Origin: Treponema_I sp045599005
GTDB taxonomy: Bacteria > Spirochaetota > Spirochaetia > Treponematales > Treponemataceae
DNA length: 64,000 bases
Direction of reading: 5' to 3'
NCBI GenBank assembly: GCA_045599005.1
Contig: JAZRVF010000019.1
Coordinates: 23,090 to 87,089 of the forward strand
The position numbers and the translations under genes are program-made. This document shows positions 42,445 to 50,914 of this stretch, one piece after another. Below the pieces are notes generated by a model. It did no database searches. It saw nothing but the letters and a program-made list of their open reading frames with translations, and was not told the origin of the DNA. The number at the start of each line of letters is the position of its first letter. Position 1 is the stretch's first letter.

Positions 42445-43773
42445 ATGGAGCGGTACTTTCCCCTTTCAAAGAATCAGTTGGATGATATTGCAGAAAAATA
42501 TCCCACCCCTTTTTATGTCTATGACGAAAAAGCCATCAATGAGAATGCGGCCCGCCTTACAAAGGCTTTCAGTGTTCTGCCCGGCTTCAAGGAACATTTT
42601 GCCGTAAAAGGTCTGCCTAATCCCTACATTCTGAAAGTACTTGCAAAACATGGCTTCGGCGGTGACTGTTCAAGTCTGCCGGAACTGATTCTCTGCGAGA
42701 AGAGCGGAATCTGCGGTGAGGACATCATGTTCACAAGTAACGAGACTCCTGCAAAAGAGTACGTTTATGCCTACGAACAGGGCGCAGTGATCAATCTTGA
42801 TGATATCTCACACGTGGATTTTCTTTATGAGGCTCTGGGCGGAAAAATGCCTGAACTGATCAGTTTCCGTTACAATCCCGGACCACTCAAGGAAGGCAAC
42901 GGAATCATCGGAAAACCGGAGGAAGCAAAATACGGACTTACCCGTGAGCAGCTTTTCGAGGCTTATGACAGATGCCGCAGCCTGGGTTCAAAACGTTTCG
43001 CTCTTCATACAATGGTTGCCTCAAACGAACTGGATCCTGATTATTTTGTGGAGACAGCCCGCATTCTGTATGAACTTGTGATTGAACTGAAGGAAAAAAT
43101 CGACATTCAGATTGAATTCATCAATATTGGCGGCGGAATCGGTATTCCTTACAAACCCGGTCAGAAAGCCGTGGATTATGAGTATGTGGCTGAGGAAACA
43201 CGCAAAGTGTATGACAGAATTATTCTTGAGGCTGCGAAAAACAATCCTGAGAAGTTCGGCTGCTTTGAGAAAGACGGCATCGGCTTCCATATGGAATGCA
43301 GCCGTGTGATTACCGGCCCTTACGGATATCTGGTCGCCCGTGCGATTCATGAGAAACACATTTACCGGGAATACATCGGACTTGATTCTTGCATGGCAGA
43401 TCTTATGCGTCCCGGTATGTACGGTGCCTATCACCATGTAAGTGTGCCCGGAAAAGCTGACGTTACTGACGAAGCAGGAAATGTGAAAGCCGGTGTTGAT
43501 TACCGGGTTTATGACGTGGTCGGTTCCCTCTGTGAGAACTGTGACAAGTTTGCAGTCCAGCGGCCGCTGCCTCCCATTGAGAAAGGGGATTTTGTGGTGA
43601 TCCACGATGCAGGTGCCCATGGACGTGCAATGGGTTTCAACTACAATGGTAAACTCCGTGCCGGAGAACTGCTGCTCCGTGAGGATGGTTCAGTTGTTCA
43701 GATCCGCCGGCAGGAAACTGTTGAGGATTATTTCGCAACTCTTGATTTCGGTGCGCTGAAGGATTTCTGTTGA
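42445..43773 (+). CDS. lysA: Diaminopimelate decarboxylase-like PLP enzyme
   Basis: A 442-residue fold-III PLP decarboxylase. The PLP lysine is K55 in HFAVKGLPNP. Other marks are GGDCSSLPEL, the glycine loop INIGGGIGIPY, and VGSLCENCDKFA with the active-site Cys of the dimer partner. Diaminopimelate decarboxylase makes L-lysine. The sequence is somewhat unusual for LysA (AVKG instead of AVKAN), so a related amino-acid decarboxylase remains possible. ATG 42445 follows GAGGAG by 7 bases; 42397 is an unsupported upstream start. Its stop codon overlaps the first arm of a long-hairpin repeat. Confidence 0.8.
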   Translation: MERYFPLSKNQLDDIAEKYPTPFYVYDEKAINENAARLTKAFSVLPGFKEHFAVKGLPNPYILKVLAKHGFGGDCSSLPELILCEKSGICGEDIMFTSNETPAKEYVYAYEQGAVINLDDISHVDFLYEALGGKMPELISFRYNPGPLKEGNGIIGKPEEAKYGLTREQLFEAYDRCRSLGSKRFALHTMVASNELDPDYFVETARILYELVIELKEKIDIQIEFINIGGGIGIPYKPGQKAVDYEYVAEETRKVYDRIILEAAKNNPEKFGCFEKDGIGFHMECSRVITGPYGYLVARAIHEKHIYREYIGLDSCMADLMRPGMYGAYHHVSVPGKADVTDEAGNVKAGVDYRVYDVVGSLCENCDKFAVQRPLPPIEKGDFVVIHDAGAHGRAMGFNYNGKLRAGELLLREDGSVVQIRRQETVEDYFATLDFGALKDFC

Positions 43774-43874
43774 GAGAAACGGTCCCTTCCGTCAGTCGGG
43801 TCGGCTTGGCTCAAGTTGTGCTGTTGCACAAGTTCGCCCGCCGCCGCCGAACTGACTCCGGGACCGTTTCTCTC
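43772..43874. repeat. Long-hairpin element 2
   Basis: Perfect outer arms GAGAGAAACGGTCCC (43772-43786) and GGGACCGTTTCTCTC (43860-43874); internal loop TTCC (43787-43790) opposite TCC (43857-43859); next stem GTCAGT/ACTGAC; apex TTGTGC-TGTT-GCACAA. The left arm begins within the lysA-like stop codon. There are no flanking A/T tracts. Confidence 0.85.
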
Positions 43875-43894
43875 AGCTGGTGGGAGAAAAATGA

Positions 43895-43988
43895 AAACGG
43901 ACACGGAGTAAATTCGGTGGCGGCTGTGTTCAAGTTGTGCTGGTGCACAAGTTCACACATCGCCACCGAATTTACTCCGTGTCCGTTT
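43895..43988. repeat. Long-hairpin element 3 (nearly perfect palindrome)
   Basis: Arms AAACGGACACGGAGTAAAT... (43895 onward) and its complement (ending 43988) pair almost without interruption for about 28 bp; the apex is TTGTGC-TGGT-GCACAA. Unlike its relatives, the left arm has GGA where the others have TTCC, so the internal loop is closed. It lies 20 bases after element 2. Confidence 0.85.
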
Positions 43989-44014
43989 CTCTAACTTGTT
44001 GAAAAGAAGAAAAA

Positions 44015-44028
44015 GTCCCTTCCGTCAG
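44015..44028. repeat. Half of a long-hairpin element
   Basis: GTCCCTTCCGTCAG is identical to 43782-43795 of element 2 but has no complementary right arm nearby, so it is a truncated copy. The rest of the 379-base gap before the DUF4867 gene holds elements 2 and 3 and a promoter. Confidence 0.6.
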
Positions 44029-44074
44029 CCTCTGCCTTCCTTTTAAGCATTCAAAAACATAGGTATTTTTTCCG

Positions 44075-44104
44075 TTGTACGAATCTGAAATTGGGATTTA
44101 TAAT
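44075..44104 (+). promoter_or_regulatory. Promoter of the DUF4867 gene
   Basis: TTGTAC, 18 bases, consensus TATAAT (44099-44104). Predicted start near 44111, about 42 bases before the ATG. Confidence 0.75.
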
Positions 44105-44152
44105 CAATTATTCTGTTCATCAGAAAAATTCGATTGATTAAAGGAAGAGAAG

Positions 44153-44800
44153 ATGGAAATCAAATCAGTGTTCAGCGATGATTTCGTAAAATATGGAAAA
44201 GTTCTGGAAGGTTATGATGTTAAGGAACTTCTTGCAAAACTTGATGCAACTACAGACAAACCTTCAGATGCTGTAATTTATGAACCCGGTGATGCGGGAC
44301 TTGAAAGTCTCCCTGTCGCAAAAGAAATCTCAGACAATGCTTACGGTGGAATGCCGATTCAGATCGGTTACTGCAACGGTAACAATACAAAACTCAACTG
44401 TCTTGAATATCACAGAGGCAGTGAGCTGAACATTCCCTCTGGAGACATTGTTCTTCTGCTGGCAGCTCTTCAGGATGTGAAAGACGGAAAACTGGATACA
44501 AGCAAAGTTGAAGCTTTCTCCGTTCCAGCCGGAACAGTAGTCCAGGTCTATGAGACAACACTCCATTTTGCACCCTGTAACGGTGTCTCAAAAGACGGAG
44601 TTTCCAAGGACGGTTTCAGAGTAATCATTGTTCTTCCCAAAGACACAAACACAGAAAAACCTGCGATCACTCCCAAAAATATTGAGGACAAACTGCTTTG
44701 GGCAAAAAACAAATGGCTTATTGCTCACGCTGATGCCGCAGAAGCAAAAATGGGTGCTTTTGTAGGTCTCATGGGTGAGAATATCGACATCAGTAAATAA
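44153..44800 (+). CDS. DUF4867 family protein (ureidoglycolate-lyase-like cupin fold)
   Basis: A 215-residue cytoplasmic protein. The family is recognised from IQIGYCNGNNTKLNCLEYHRGSE (shown here in two parts: IQIGYCNGNN and LNCLEYHRGSE), VPAGTVVQVYETTLHFAP and IGENID-like ending. It is seen in sugar-utilisation loci of gut bacteria; its activity is not established. A five-residue tandem duplication (GVSKD GVSKD) lies near residue 143. GGAAGAG precedes the ATG. It is bounded by its own promoter and terminator, next to a GH120 gene. Confidence 0.75.
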   Translation: MEIKSVFSDDFVKYGKVLEGYDVKELLAKLDATTDKPSDAVIYEPGDAGLESLPVAKEISDNAYGGMPIQIGYCNGNNTKLNCLEYHRGSELNIPSGDIVLLLAALQDVKDGKLDTSKVEAFSVPAGTVVQVYETTLHFAPCNGVSKDGVSKDGFRVIIVLPKDTNTEKPAITPKNIEDKLLWAKNKWLIAHADAAEAKMGAFVGLMGENIDISK

Positions 44801-44827
44801 GCTGCCGGATATCTGACAGAATGCTGT

Positions 44828-44863
44828 AAAGCCGTGCTTTCAGAAGAGAGTGCGGCTTTTTTT
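44828..44863 (+). terminator. Intrinsic terminator after DUF4867 gene
   Basis: AAAGCCG and CGGCTTT arms with an inner stem, followed by seven T residues. Confidence 0.85.
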
Positions 44864-44937
44864 AACTCATGGTCTGGTCAGAACAGGCCCGGACTTTATG
44901 TATCTGTCCTTATGTGGACGGGAAAAAGGAAAACTGA

Positions 44938-46959
44938 ATGATTTATTATGTTGATTCAAAGGCTGCTGCCGGTGGAAAAGGAACAAAGGAAAGCCCTTTT
45001 GTAAAAATCCAGCAGGCCGCAGATATTGCCATCGCTGGAGATGAAGTTGTGGTTGCTCCCGGTGTGTACAGAGAGTATGTGAATCCCAGAAACCCGGGAA
45101 CCGAAGGTAAGCCTGTTGTTTACCGCTCTGAGAAACCACTTGCGGCTCATATCACCGGTGCGGAGGAAGTTAAAAACTGGCAGCCTCTTGAAGGCGGAGT
45201 TTATACGGCCAGAGTGAAGAACAGCATCTTTACGGACAGAAACCCTTACACAACACTGGTTAGCGGAGACTGGTTCATTGCAACTTTTATCGCCCATACA
45301 GGTGATGTTTTCCTGAATGGAAAATCAATGTACGAGGTGCAGAGCCTTGAATCCGTGAAAAATCCTGAAATCTATAAGCCATCCTGGGACAGGGATTTCA
45401 CAAAGTACGTATGGTACAGTGAACAGGATGAGTCTTTCGACGAGACAGTTTTCTATGCAAATTTCCAGGGAAAGGATCCAAATGCGGAAAATGTTGAGAT
45501 CTCCGCAAGAAAGCATTGTTTCTATCCGGAGCAGGAAGGCATCGGTTATATAACTCTGTCCGGTTTTACGGTTTCCAAAGCTGCGACACAGTGGGCGCCT
45601 CCGACTGCATATCAGGAAGGAATGATCGGACCTCACTGGTCAAAGGGTTGGATTATTGAAGACTGTGAAATCTATGAGTCAAAATGTTCCGGTATTTCTT
45701 TGGGAAAATATCTCCAGCCTGAGAACGACAACAAATGGCTCAAATGGAAATACAAAGACGGAACCCAGACTGAAAGAGACTGTATTTGCCAGGCCCAGAG
45801 AGAAGGCTGGACAAAGGAGAACATCGGTTCTCATATTGTAAGACGCTGTCATATCCATCATTGCGGACAGACCGGTATTGTGGGACATCTGGGCGGAGTG
45901 TTCTCAGTCATCGAAGAGAATCATATCCACAACATCAACAACAAGCAGAATCTTGCCGGCGCTGAGATCGGTGGAATCAAGATGCATGCGGCAATTGACG
46001 TGATTTACCGCAGAAACCACATCCATCACTGTACAAGAGGTCTATGGCTGGACTGGCAGGCTCAGGGAACAAGGGTCACCGGAAACTACTTCCATGACAA
46101 CTGTCTGCCGGAAGCCTACAACAGGAACAGGGAAAGTTCAGTGGGACTTGCAGAGGATCTGTTCATCGAAGTTTCCCACGGTCCGACTCTTGTGGACAAC
46201 AATATTTTCCTCTCACCCTTTGCGGTGAAACTTGCGACCCAGGGTGTTGCTTTTGTCCACAATCTGATCTGCGGAAGTTTTGTTGCTGTGGGCCGCGGTG
46301 TGAACAACGGTGCGGACAAACGGAATTCAGTCCGGTATACGCCTTATCATGTTCCCCACAGAACGGAAGTTGCCGGCTTTATGTCAATTCTTCACGGAGA
46401 CTGCAAAATCTTCAACAATGTTTTCGTGCAGCAGCCTGTGGATCCTTTCTTCAGACAGGAAATGGCCGGCAATGTGGACAATGAATGGGATGACAGAAAT
46501 GTTGTGGTCGGTACTGTGCCTTATGAGAAATACAGGAGTTTTGAGGAATGGGACAGAATGTTTGATGGTTACTGCGGAATGGGTTCTCCCGCTTCTGACC
46601 GGTACTATGACGAACTGCCTGTCTGGGTAGGAGGAAACGCTTATTTCAACGGTGCTGTGCCGATGAGCCGAGAGAAGGGCGATGCTCTGGTCAATGCTGA
46701 TGATAAAGTGACTGTGGAATATATGGAAAAAGACGGCCGGCCTTTCCTCCGGACTGACTTCTTTGAGTTCCTTGAGAAAAAATGCAGGATTATCAGTACT
46801 GAGGATATTCCGATGGCTTTTGAGCCTGAGGAAAAATACGAGAATCCTGATGGAAGCCCCATTGTGTTTGACAGGGACTACAACGGAAAGAGCAGGGAAG
46901 GACTTGTTCTGCCTGGACCCTTTGCGGATAAATCTTCTGCAGAAGCCCCGCTTTTCTGA
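44938..46959 (+). CDS. GH120-family beta-xylosidase, parallel beta-helix
   Basis: A 673-residue glycoside hydrolase. It closely matches the GH120 fold: YYVDSKAAAGGKGTKESPF start, FYANFQGKDPNAE, WAPPTAYQEGMIGPHWSKGW, SHIVRRCHIHHCGQTGI and VGHLGGVFSVIEENHIHNI. By analogy to characterised XylC, the nucleophile is D372 in LWLDWQAQGTR and the acid/base E411 in FIEVSHGP. It hydrolyses xylo-oligosaccharides. There is no signal peptide, so it acts in the cytoplasm on imported oligomers. It follows a terminator, with an AAGGAAA site before the ATG. Confidence 0.88.
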   Translation: MIYYVDSKAAAGGKGTKESPFVKIQQAADIAIAGDEVVVAPGVYREYVNPRNPGTEGKPVVYRSEKPLAAHITGAEEVKNWQPLEGGVYTARVKNSIFTDRNPYTTLVSGDWFIATFIAHTGDVFLNGKSMYEVQSLESVKNPEIYKPSWDRDFTKYVWYSEQDESFDETVFYANFQGKDPNAENVEISARKHCFYPEQEGIGYITLSGFTVSKAATQWAPPTAYQEGMIGPHWSKGWIIEDCEIYESKCSGISLGKYLQPENDNKWLKWKYKDGTQTERDCICQAQREGWTKENIGSHIVRRCHIHHCGQTGIVGHLGGVFSVIEENHIHNINNKQNLAGAEIGGIKMHAAIDVIYRRNHIHHCTRGLWLDWQAQGTRVTGNYFHDNCLPEAYNRNRESSVGLAEDLFIEVSHGPTLVDNNIFLSPFAVKLATQGVAFVHNLICGSFVAVGRGVNNGADKRNSVRYTPYHVPHRTEVAGFMSILHGDCKIFNNVFVQQPVDPFFRQEMAGNVDNEWDDRNVVVGTVPYEKYRSFEEWDRMFDGYCGMGSPASDRYYDELPVWVGGNAYFNGAVPMSREKGDALVNADDKVTVEYMEKDGRPFLRTDFFEFLEKKCRIISTEDIPMAFEPEEKYENPDGSPIVFDRDYNGKSREGLVLPGPFADKSSAEAPLF

Positions 46960-47013
46960 GCGGACACAGTTTTTGCAAGTTTCTGCGGTATTAAAGTTTT
47001 TTGAATGAACTCC

Positions 47014-47093
47014 CAGAAAAAGCAGTCCGATTCGCCACGCTGAAGGATAAAGCTTAAAACCTTCAGAGCGGCTCGGTCGGCTCTGCTTTTCTG
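47014..47093. terminator. Long interrupted hairpin after the GH120 gene
   Basis: CAGAAAAAGCAG pairs with CTGCTTTTCTG, then CCGA/TCGG, GCC/GGC and CTGAAGG/CCTTCAG around a 13-base loop. Probably a (bidirectional) terminator; the architecture of stems separated by small loops resembles the long-hairpin family, but the TTCC/TCC and TTGTGC motifs are absent. Confidence 0.6.
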
Positions 47094-47160
47094 TCCGTTC
47101 ATACAGCTGCAAAACCGCCAGATGACGTCGCTATACGCGCAGGGTGTTTTGCTTTGATCG

Positions 47161-47190
47161 TTTAACAAAAGGGCGAAAAATCAGTATAGT
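47161..47190 (+). promoter_or_regulatory. Promoter placing +1 at the AEC transporter ATG
   Basis: TTTAAC, 18 bases, TATAGT (47185-47190), then 6 bases and ATG 47197. The intervening TGCCCC holds no ribosome-binding site. Confidence 0.55.
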
Positions 47191-47196
47191 TGCCCC

Positions 47197-48222
47197 ATGC
47201 TGGAAATTTTTGAGCTTGTTTTTACCGATCCCCATTTTCTTGGTGCTTTTCTGCAGACTTTGATCATCATTTTTCTGGGATTCATCTTCCGCAGGAAAAA
47301 TCTGATAGGTCCTGAAGGAAAACCGGTTCTTACAACCCTGGTGTGGAAACTTTCGGTTCCCTGTTTTGCCTTCAATGCTTTTATGCAGGATTTTGATCCG
47401 GTAAGTTTTTCTGCCAGCATCAGACTGTTTTTCCTCGCAATCTTTTTCTACATTCTGCTGATTTCTGCAGGCCGCCTTATGTTTTTCCGTCTTGGAAAAG
47501 AAGGTGCTGTGATTGCAGGGCTTTTTGTGGCCATCGGACAGACCACCCTGTTTTCCATGCCAATACTGCAGTCCATTTACGAAAGTGACAGTCCTGAAGT
47601 CCTTCTTTACATAAGCACTGTCTCAATCGTATTCAGGATTTTTGTCTATATAATCAGTTTTTCCATCATCACCGGTGAAAAGATTGAAGTCAGGAACCTG
47701 GGTACTTCATTGAAAAAAATTTTTCTTACACCGATTATGATCGGAATGTTTCTTGGAATCGCAGTTTTTCTTCTGCAGAACAGATTTCCCTTCCTGCGGC
47801 TGGACAGATCTCTTCCGGTTCCTTACATGACAGTGAAATCTCTTGCCCAGCTGCTTTCGCCTCTGACAATGTTCCTGATCGGCCTGACAATCGGGGAAGC
47901 CCGTTTTGAGGAAAGCCTTAAAGACAGGACAGCCTGGATCATTGCCCTGTGCAGGAATTTTCTGGCACCGGTTATCCTTCTTCTGGTCTGCGCGCTGCTT
48001 CATAGGACAGGACTGTTCACTTTTTCCCTGCTGTCACTGATTTCAATAATAATCGGGTTTTCGGCGCCGATCAGTGTGACCCTCAGTGTGATGTGCCTTC
48101 AGGCAAAAAAGCAGGAAGTGCTTTCCAGCCGCGCCTGCCTTATCTCTACACTGCTGACAATCATCTCACTTCCGCTGATGTTCGTGCTTTGTCATGCTTT
48201 CTGGAGCTGGCTGTTCATTTAA
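47197..48222 (+). CDS. AEC family transporter (auxin efflux carrier-like)
   Basis: A 341-residue membrane protein with about ten helices in two halves. LKLSVPCFAFNAF-like text near residue 50 (KLSVPCFAFNAFMQDF), the mid-protein VAIGQTTLFSMPIL and the SPLTMFLIGLTIG motif are typical of bacterial AEC/malate-permease proteins, which move organic acids. The substrate is unknown. It is convergent with the DUF2974 gene (15 bases between ends). Confidence 0.88.
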   Translation: MLEIFELVFTDPHFLGAFLQTLIIIFLGFIFRRKNLIGPEGKPVLTTLVWKLSVPCFAFNAFMQDFDPVSFSASIRLFFLAIFFYILLISAGRLMFFRLGKEGAVIAGLFVAIGQTTLFSMPILQSIYESDSPEVLLYISTVSIVFRIFVYIISFSIITGEKIEVRNLGTSLKKIFLTPIMIGMFLGIAVFLLQNRFPFLRLDRSLPVPYMTVKSLAQLLSPLTMFLIGLTIGEARFEESLKDRTAWIIALCRNFLAPVILLLVCALLHRTGLFTFSLLSLISIIIGFSAPISVTLSVMCLQAKKQEVLSSRACLISTLLTIISLPLMFVLCHAFWSWLFI

Positions 48223-48237
48223 GTCCGGTTAGGGACA

Positions 48238-49308
48238 TTACAGCCAGTCACCGAAAAGAAGTTCCCTTGCAGACTTGAGCAGGATTTCGCGGGCTTCCGG
48301 ATCAAGCTTTGTAAGTTTTCGGCCGATTGTGACCATTTTTGACAGCGAATTTGTCGTGATGTCTTCCGCATAACGGATGCCGGCTTCTTCAAGCAGGTCA
48401 AAAAGTGTGTTCACAAAGATTCTGCGTTCCTCAATGCTGATGCCCGCAAGCCAGCTTTGGACAACGCTGTCAGTTCGGACGCTCAGTCTGGAACGGTTTG
48501 GAGAGCGGACAAAATGGTCGCCCTGAATGTTCCATGTCATCGGATTGTGCTGTGCAATTCCCATGCCGTCACATTGAACCACTGTGTATGGCTCGTCATG
48601 GTCCAGAAGCATTCCTACGATGGAATCCTGGGGAACAAAAGTGTGCAGCATCCTTATGACCGGCGAGATGATTCCTTCACCCAGAAGAGCTTTCGCAAAA
48701 CCCGGGCCGTCGTTGTTGTACACAGCAGTCAGGTTCTTTCGTGTCTTCTCATCGCAGAAGGCTGAAGCATACATGGCAAGGTTGCCACCTTTGGAATGGC
48801 CTCCAACAGTCACTTTTGTCTTTGAGAAAGGTCCGCAGAAATGTCTGCAGGCTTTCTGCAGGTAGTCGACGGCTTCGCTCTGTGCTGGAACCGGTGCCAT
48901 GAAAGCCATGTTGAAATCCTCTTTCCAGCCCACAATTGTGTTGTCCGTTCCCCGGTAGGCGACAAAAATCTCTCTTCCCGGAAGAATGAATGTGACTGCG
49001 GAAAACTGGATCTCTGTTTCCACATCAGTCCGGTCAACAAAGCCGCAGAGTTTAAGATTGCCGAAACGCCGTGAATTTGCCGCGGTCTGCAGGAGATCGA
49101 AAATTGTCATGTCAACGGGTTTTCTGTCATCCCAGTTTCTGAAGGCTGCTTCACGTAAAGTTACAGCACTGTCAAAAGACTCAGGGACCAGTCCGTTGAA
49201 GTTCAGGTAAGTCAGGTTTGAAAAAATCAGGTTGTCCACTTCATTGAAGGATGCCTGGTCAAAGGTCAGGTCTCCGCGCCAGAGGATATAATCAATGATG
49301 CTGCTCAA
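48238..49308 (-). CDS. DUF2974 (Mbeg1-like) alpha/beta hydrolase-fold protein
   Basis: A 356-residue cytoplasmic protein. FVAYRGTDNTIVGWKEDFNMA and the nucleophile elbow GGHSKGGNLAMYAS (Ser in GHSKGG) mark a lipase-like hydrolase of the DUF2974 family, common in Firmicutes and Treponema. The catalytic role is unproven. Its ATG overlaps the MFS gene by 4 bases. Confidence 0.85.
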   Translation of the reverse strand: MSSIIDYILWRGDLTFDQASFNEVDNLIFSNLTYLNFNGLVPESFDSAVTLREAAFRNWDDRKPVDMTIFDLLQTAANSRRFGNLKLCGFVDRTDVETEIQFSAVTFILPGREIFVAYRGTDNTIVGWKEDFNMAFMAPVPAQSEAVDYLQKACRHFCGPFSKTKVTVGGHSKGGNLAMYASAFCDEKTRKNLTAVYNNDGPGFAKALLGEGIISPVIRMLHTFVPQDSIVGMLLDHDEPYTVVQCDGMGIAQHNPMTWNIQGDHFVRSPNRSRLSVRTDSVVQSWLAGISIEERRIFVNTLFDLLEEAGIRYAEDITTNSLSKMVTIGRKLTKLDPEAREILLKSARELLFGDWL

Positions 49309-50501
49309 TCTTTACTCCGGGTAAAAATGTGTTTTCGGAGGATGAATGTGAAAAGGGCTGCTGTGACAAAGGCGATTCCTGCAAAAATCAGGAAAAGTGG
49401 TCTGTAGCCCAGAGAATCGATTATAACACCGCAGACTGCGTTTCCTATGATTGAGGAGACACCGGTTGCCATGATGGAATAAAAGGCCATGCTGAGTACT
49501 TTGCGGTTCTGCGGGGCATATTCGGTGCAGAAGAAAACTGCAGCCGGATGGAAAAGTCCGTAGGTAAATGAGTTGAACATCTGTCCGACAGCGGCACCGG
49601 CAACATTTGGGCATGCCACGTAAACAATCTGGCGCACTCCTACAGCGATGGTGCAGATGATCAGCAGTTTCAGGCTGCCATATTTCTTTATGAATTTATA
49701 GGAAAAGAACATGAATGGGATTTCTGAAGTCGCGGAAATTGCCCACATAAGTGAAGTTGTGTTGCTGTGGAGTTCTTCTGTCACATACATGGAGAAGAAT
49801 TTCTGCACAGGAACAAAGGCAAAAAATCCCATGAAGATGAGTGCTATTCCGGCCCAGTAGACAGGTGGAAATTCCTTGAGAATGTTTCTGTCCGGTTTTT
49901 CTGCCTTTTCTTTTTCTGTCACGCCTTTTTCAGTCTTGTCTTTTCCAGCGGGAAGTGAAGGGTAGGACTTGAGGGCGCCCGGTGCAAGAAAAATGGTGAC
50001 CGCGTAAACCACGGAAGGAACAATGATCCACCAGGCAAGGACTTTTGTGCCCTGTTCCTCCAGATTGAAGAAAAACTGCATGGCCAGATTTGTGACGACA
50101 AAGCCGATGGATCCCATGACACGCACCATACCGTACCGCTCAGTCCTGTCACCGAGCATGATGTTTGTGAGTGTGTCGCTTACCGGAACGGAGCCCTTGT
50201 AACCGACGGAAAAAACTGCAAGAAGCAGCGCTGTTACGAGGAAATTCGTGCTGCTCACCAGTGGAAAGGGAACAACCGCCATAAGAAGTGCAAAAATCAG
50301 AAGGAAGAAACCGTAACGGCCTGTTTTTTCTACAAGAGGACTCAGTACAAGGGGAATGATCAGACCGGCGAACTCAAAGACCGCCATCAGAAAACCGGTG
50401 GCAGTGGCGGAAAAACCCAGTGCCCGGATAATCAGCGGAAGATAGGAGCTGATGACACCATAAATCGAAAAAAGAACGAAAATAACTGCAGACATTTGCA
50501 T
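49305..50501 (-). CDS. MFS transporter
   Basis: A 398-residue major-facilitator protein with about twelve helices and a charged central loop (near residue 200, rich in Lys/Glu). The sequence resembles the nucleoside/sugar-symporter type (PLVEKTGRYGFFLL, SFTYGLFHPAAVFFCTEYAP). The substrate is unknown. ATG 50501 (MQMSAVIF) is chosen; the 12 codons before it overlap a TATAGA box. No ribosome-binding site is obvious. Confidence 0.85.
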   Translation of the reverse strand: MQMSAVIFVLFSIYGVISSYLPLIIRALGFSATATGFLMAVFEFAGLIIPLVLSPLVEKTGRYGFFLLIFALLMAVVPFPLVSSTNFLVTALLLAVFSVGYKGSVPVSDTLTNIMLGDRTERYGMVRVMGSIGFVVTNLAMQFFFNLEEQGTKVLAWWIIVPSVVYAVTIFLAPGALKSYPSLPAGKDKTEKGVTEKEKAEKPDRNILKEFPPVYWAGIALIFMGFFAFVPVQKFFSMYVTEELHSNTTSLMWAISATSEIPFMFFSYKFIKKYGSLKLLIICTIAVGVRQIVYVACPNVAGAAVGQMFNSFTYGLFHPAAVFFCTEYAPQNRKVLSMAFYSIMATGVSSIIGNAVCGVIIDSLGYRPLFLIFAGIAFVTAALFTFILRKHIFTRSKD

Positions 50502-50614
50502 GCCGTCAACTCTATAGCAAGCGGGTGTTTTGTGCAATTGCAGGGGGGCTGCTGCGCTCTCTTTAAAAATACTGAATTATCTTTAGTAAAAGTGAAAAAA
50601 TTGGCCTTAAAACC

Positions 50615-50644
50615 TTGAATTCATTGACAGAATCATTATATAAT
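50615..50644 (+). promoter_or_regulatory. Promoter of the 2-oxoacid:ferredoxin oxidoreductase operon
   Basis: TTGAAT, 18 bases, consensus TATAAT (50639-50644). Leader about 44 bases, with GGAGGT before the first ATG. Confidence 0.75.
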
Positions 50645-50694
50645 TAGTCTGACAAAACTTGGGATTATGTCCGCATTGAACGGAGGTATCTGGA

Positions 50695-50904
50695 ATGGCA
50701 GGTAAGCCTGTTATCGCTGTAGAAAAGTGTAAAGGTTGTTTTTTGTGCATCCGCGTGTGCCCCAAAAACATTTTGGAAAAATCAACTGCAATAAACGGTC
50801 AGGGTGTGAATTATCCTGTCTGCAATGACGAAAGCAAGTGCATTGCGTGCACCTTCTGTGCCACCATGTGTCCTGACGCTGCTATCGAAATCGAAAAATT
50901 CTAA
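50695..50904 (+). CDS. 2-oxoacid:ferredoxin oxidoreductase, delta (ferredoxin) subunit
   Basis: A 69-residue 2[4Fe-4S] ferredoxin. The two cluster motifs are CKGCFLCIRVCP and CIACTFCATMCP. As the first gene of a four-gene operon it is the electron-transfer subunit of a KorABCD/VorABCD-type enzyme. GGAGGT lies 7 bases upstream of the ATG. Confidence 0.92.
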   Translation: MAGKPVIAVEKCKGCFLCIRVCPKNILEKSTAINGQGVNYPVCNDESKCIACTFCATMCPDAAIEIEKF

Positions 50905-50914
50905 AGGATTGACT

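Noticed and set aside
43770..43994. 74-codon open frame on the plus strand
   Set aside because: It runs across hairpin elements 2 and 3; the repeated residues reflect the palindromes, and no ribosome-binding site or protein-like composition is seen.
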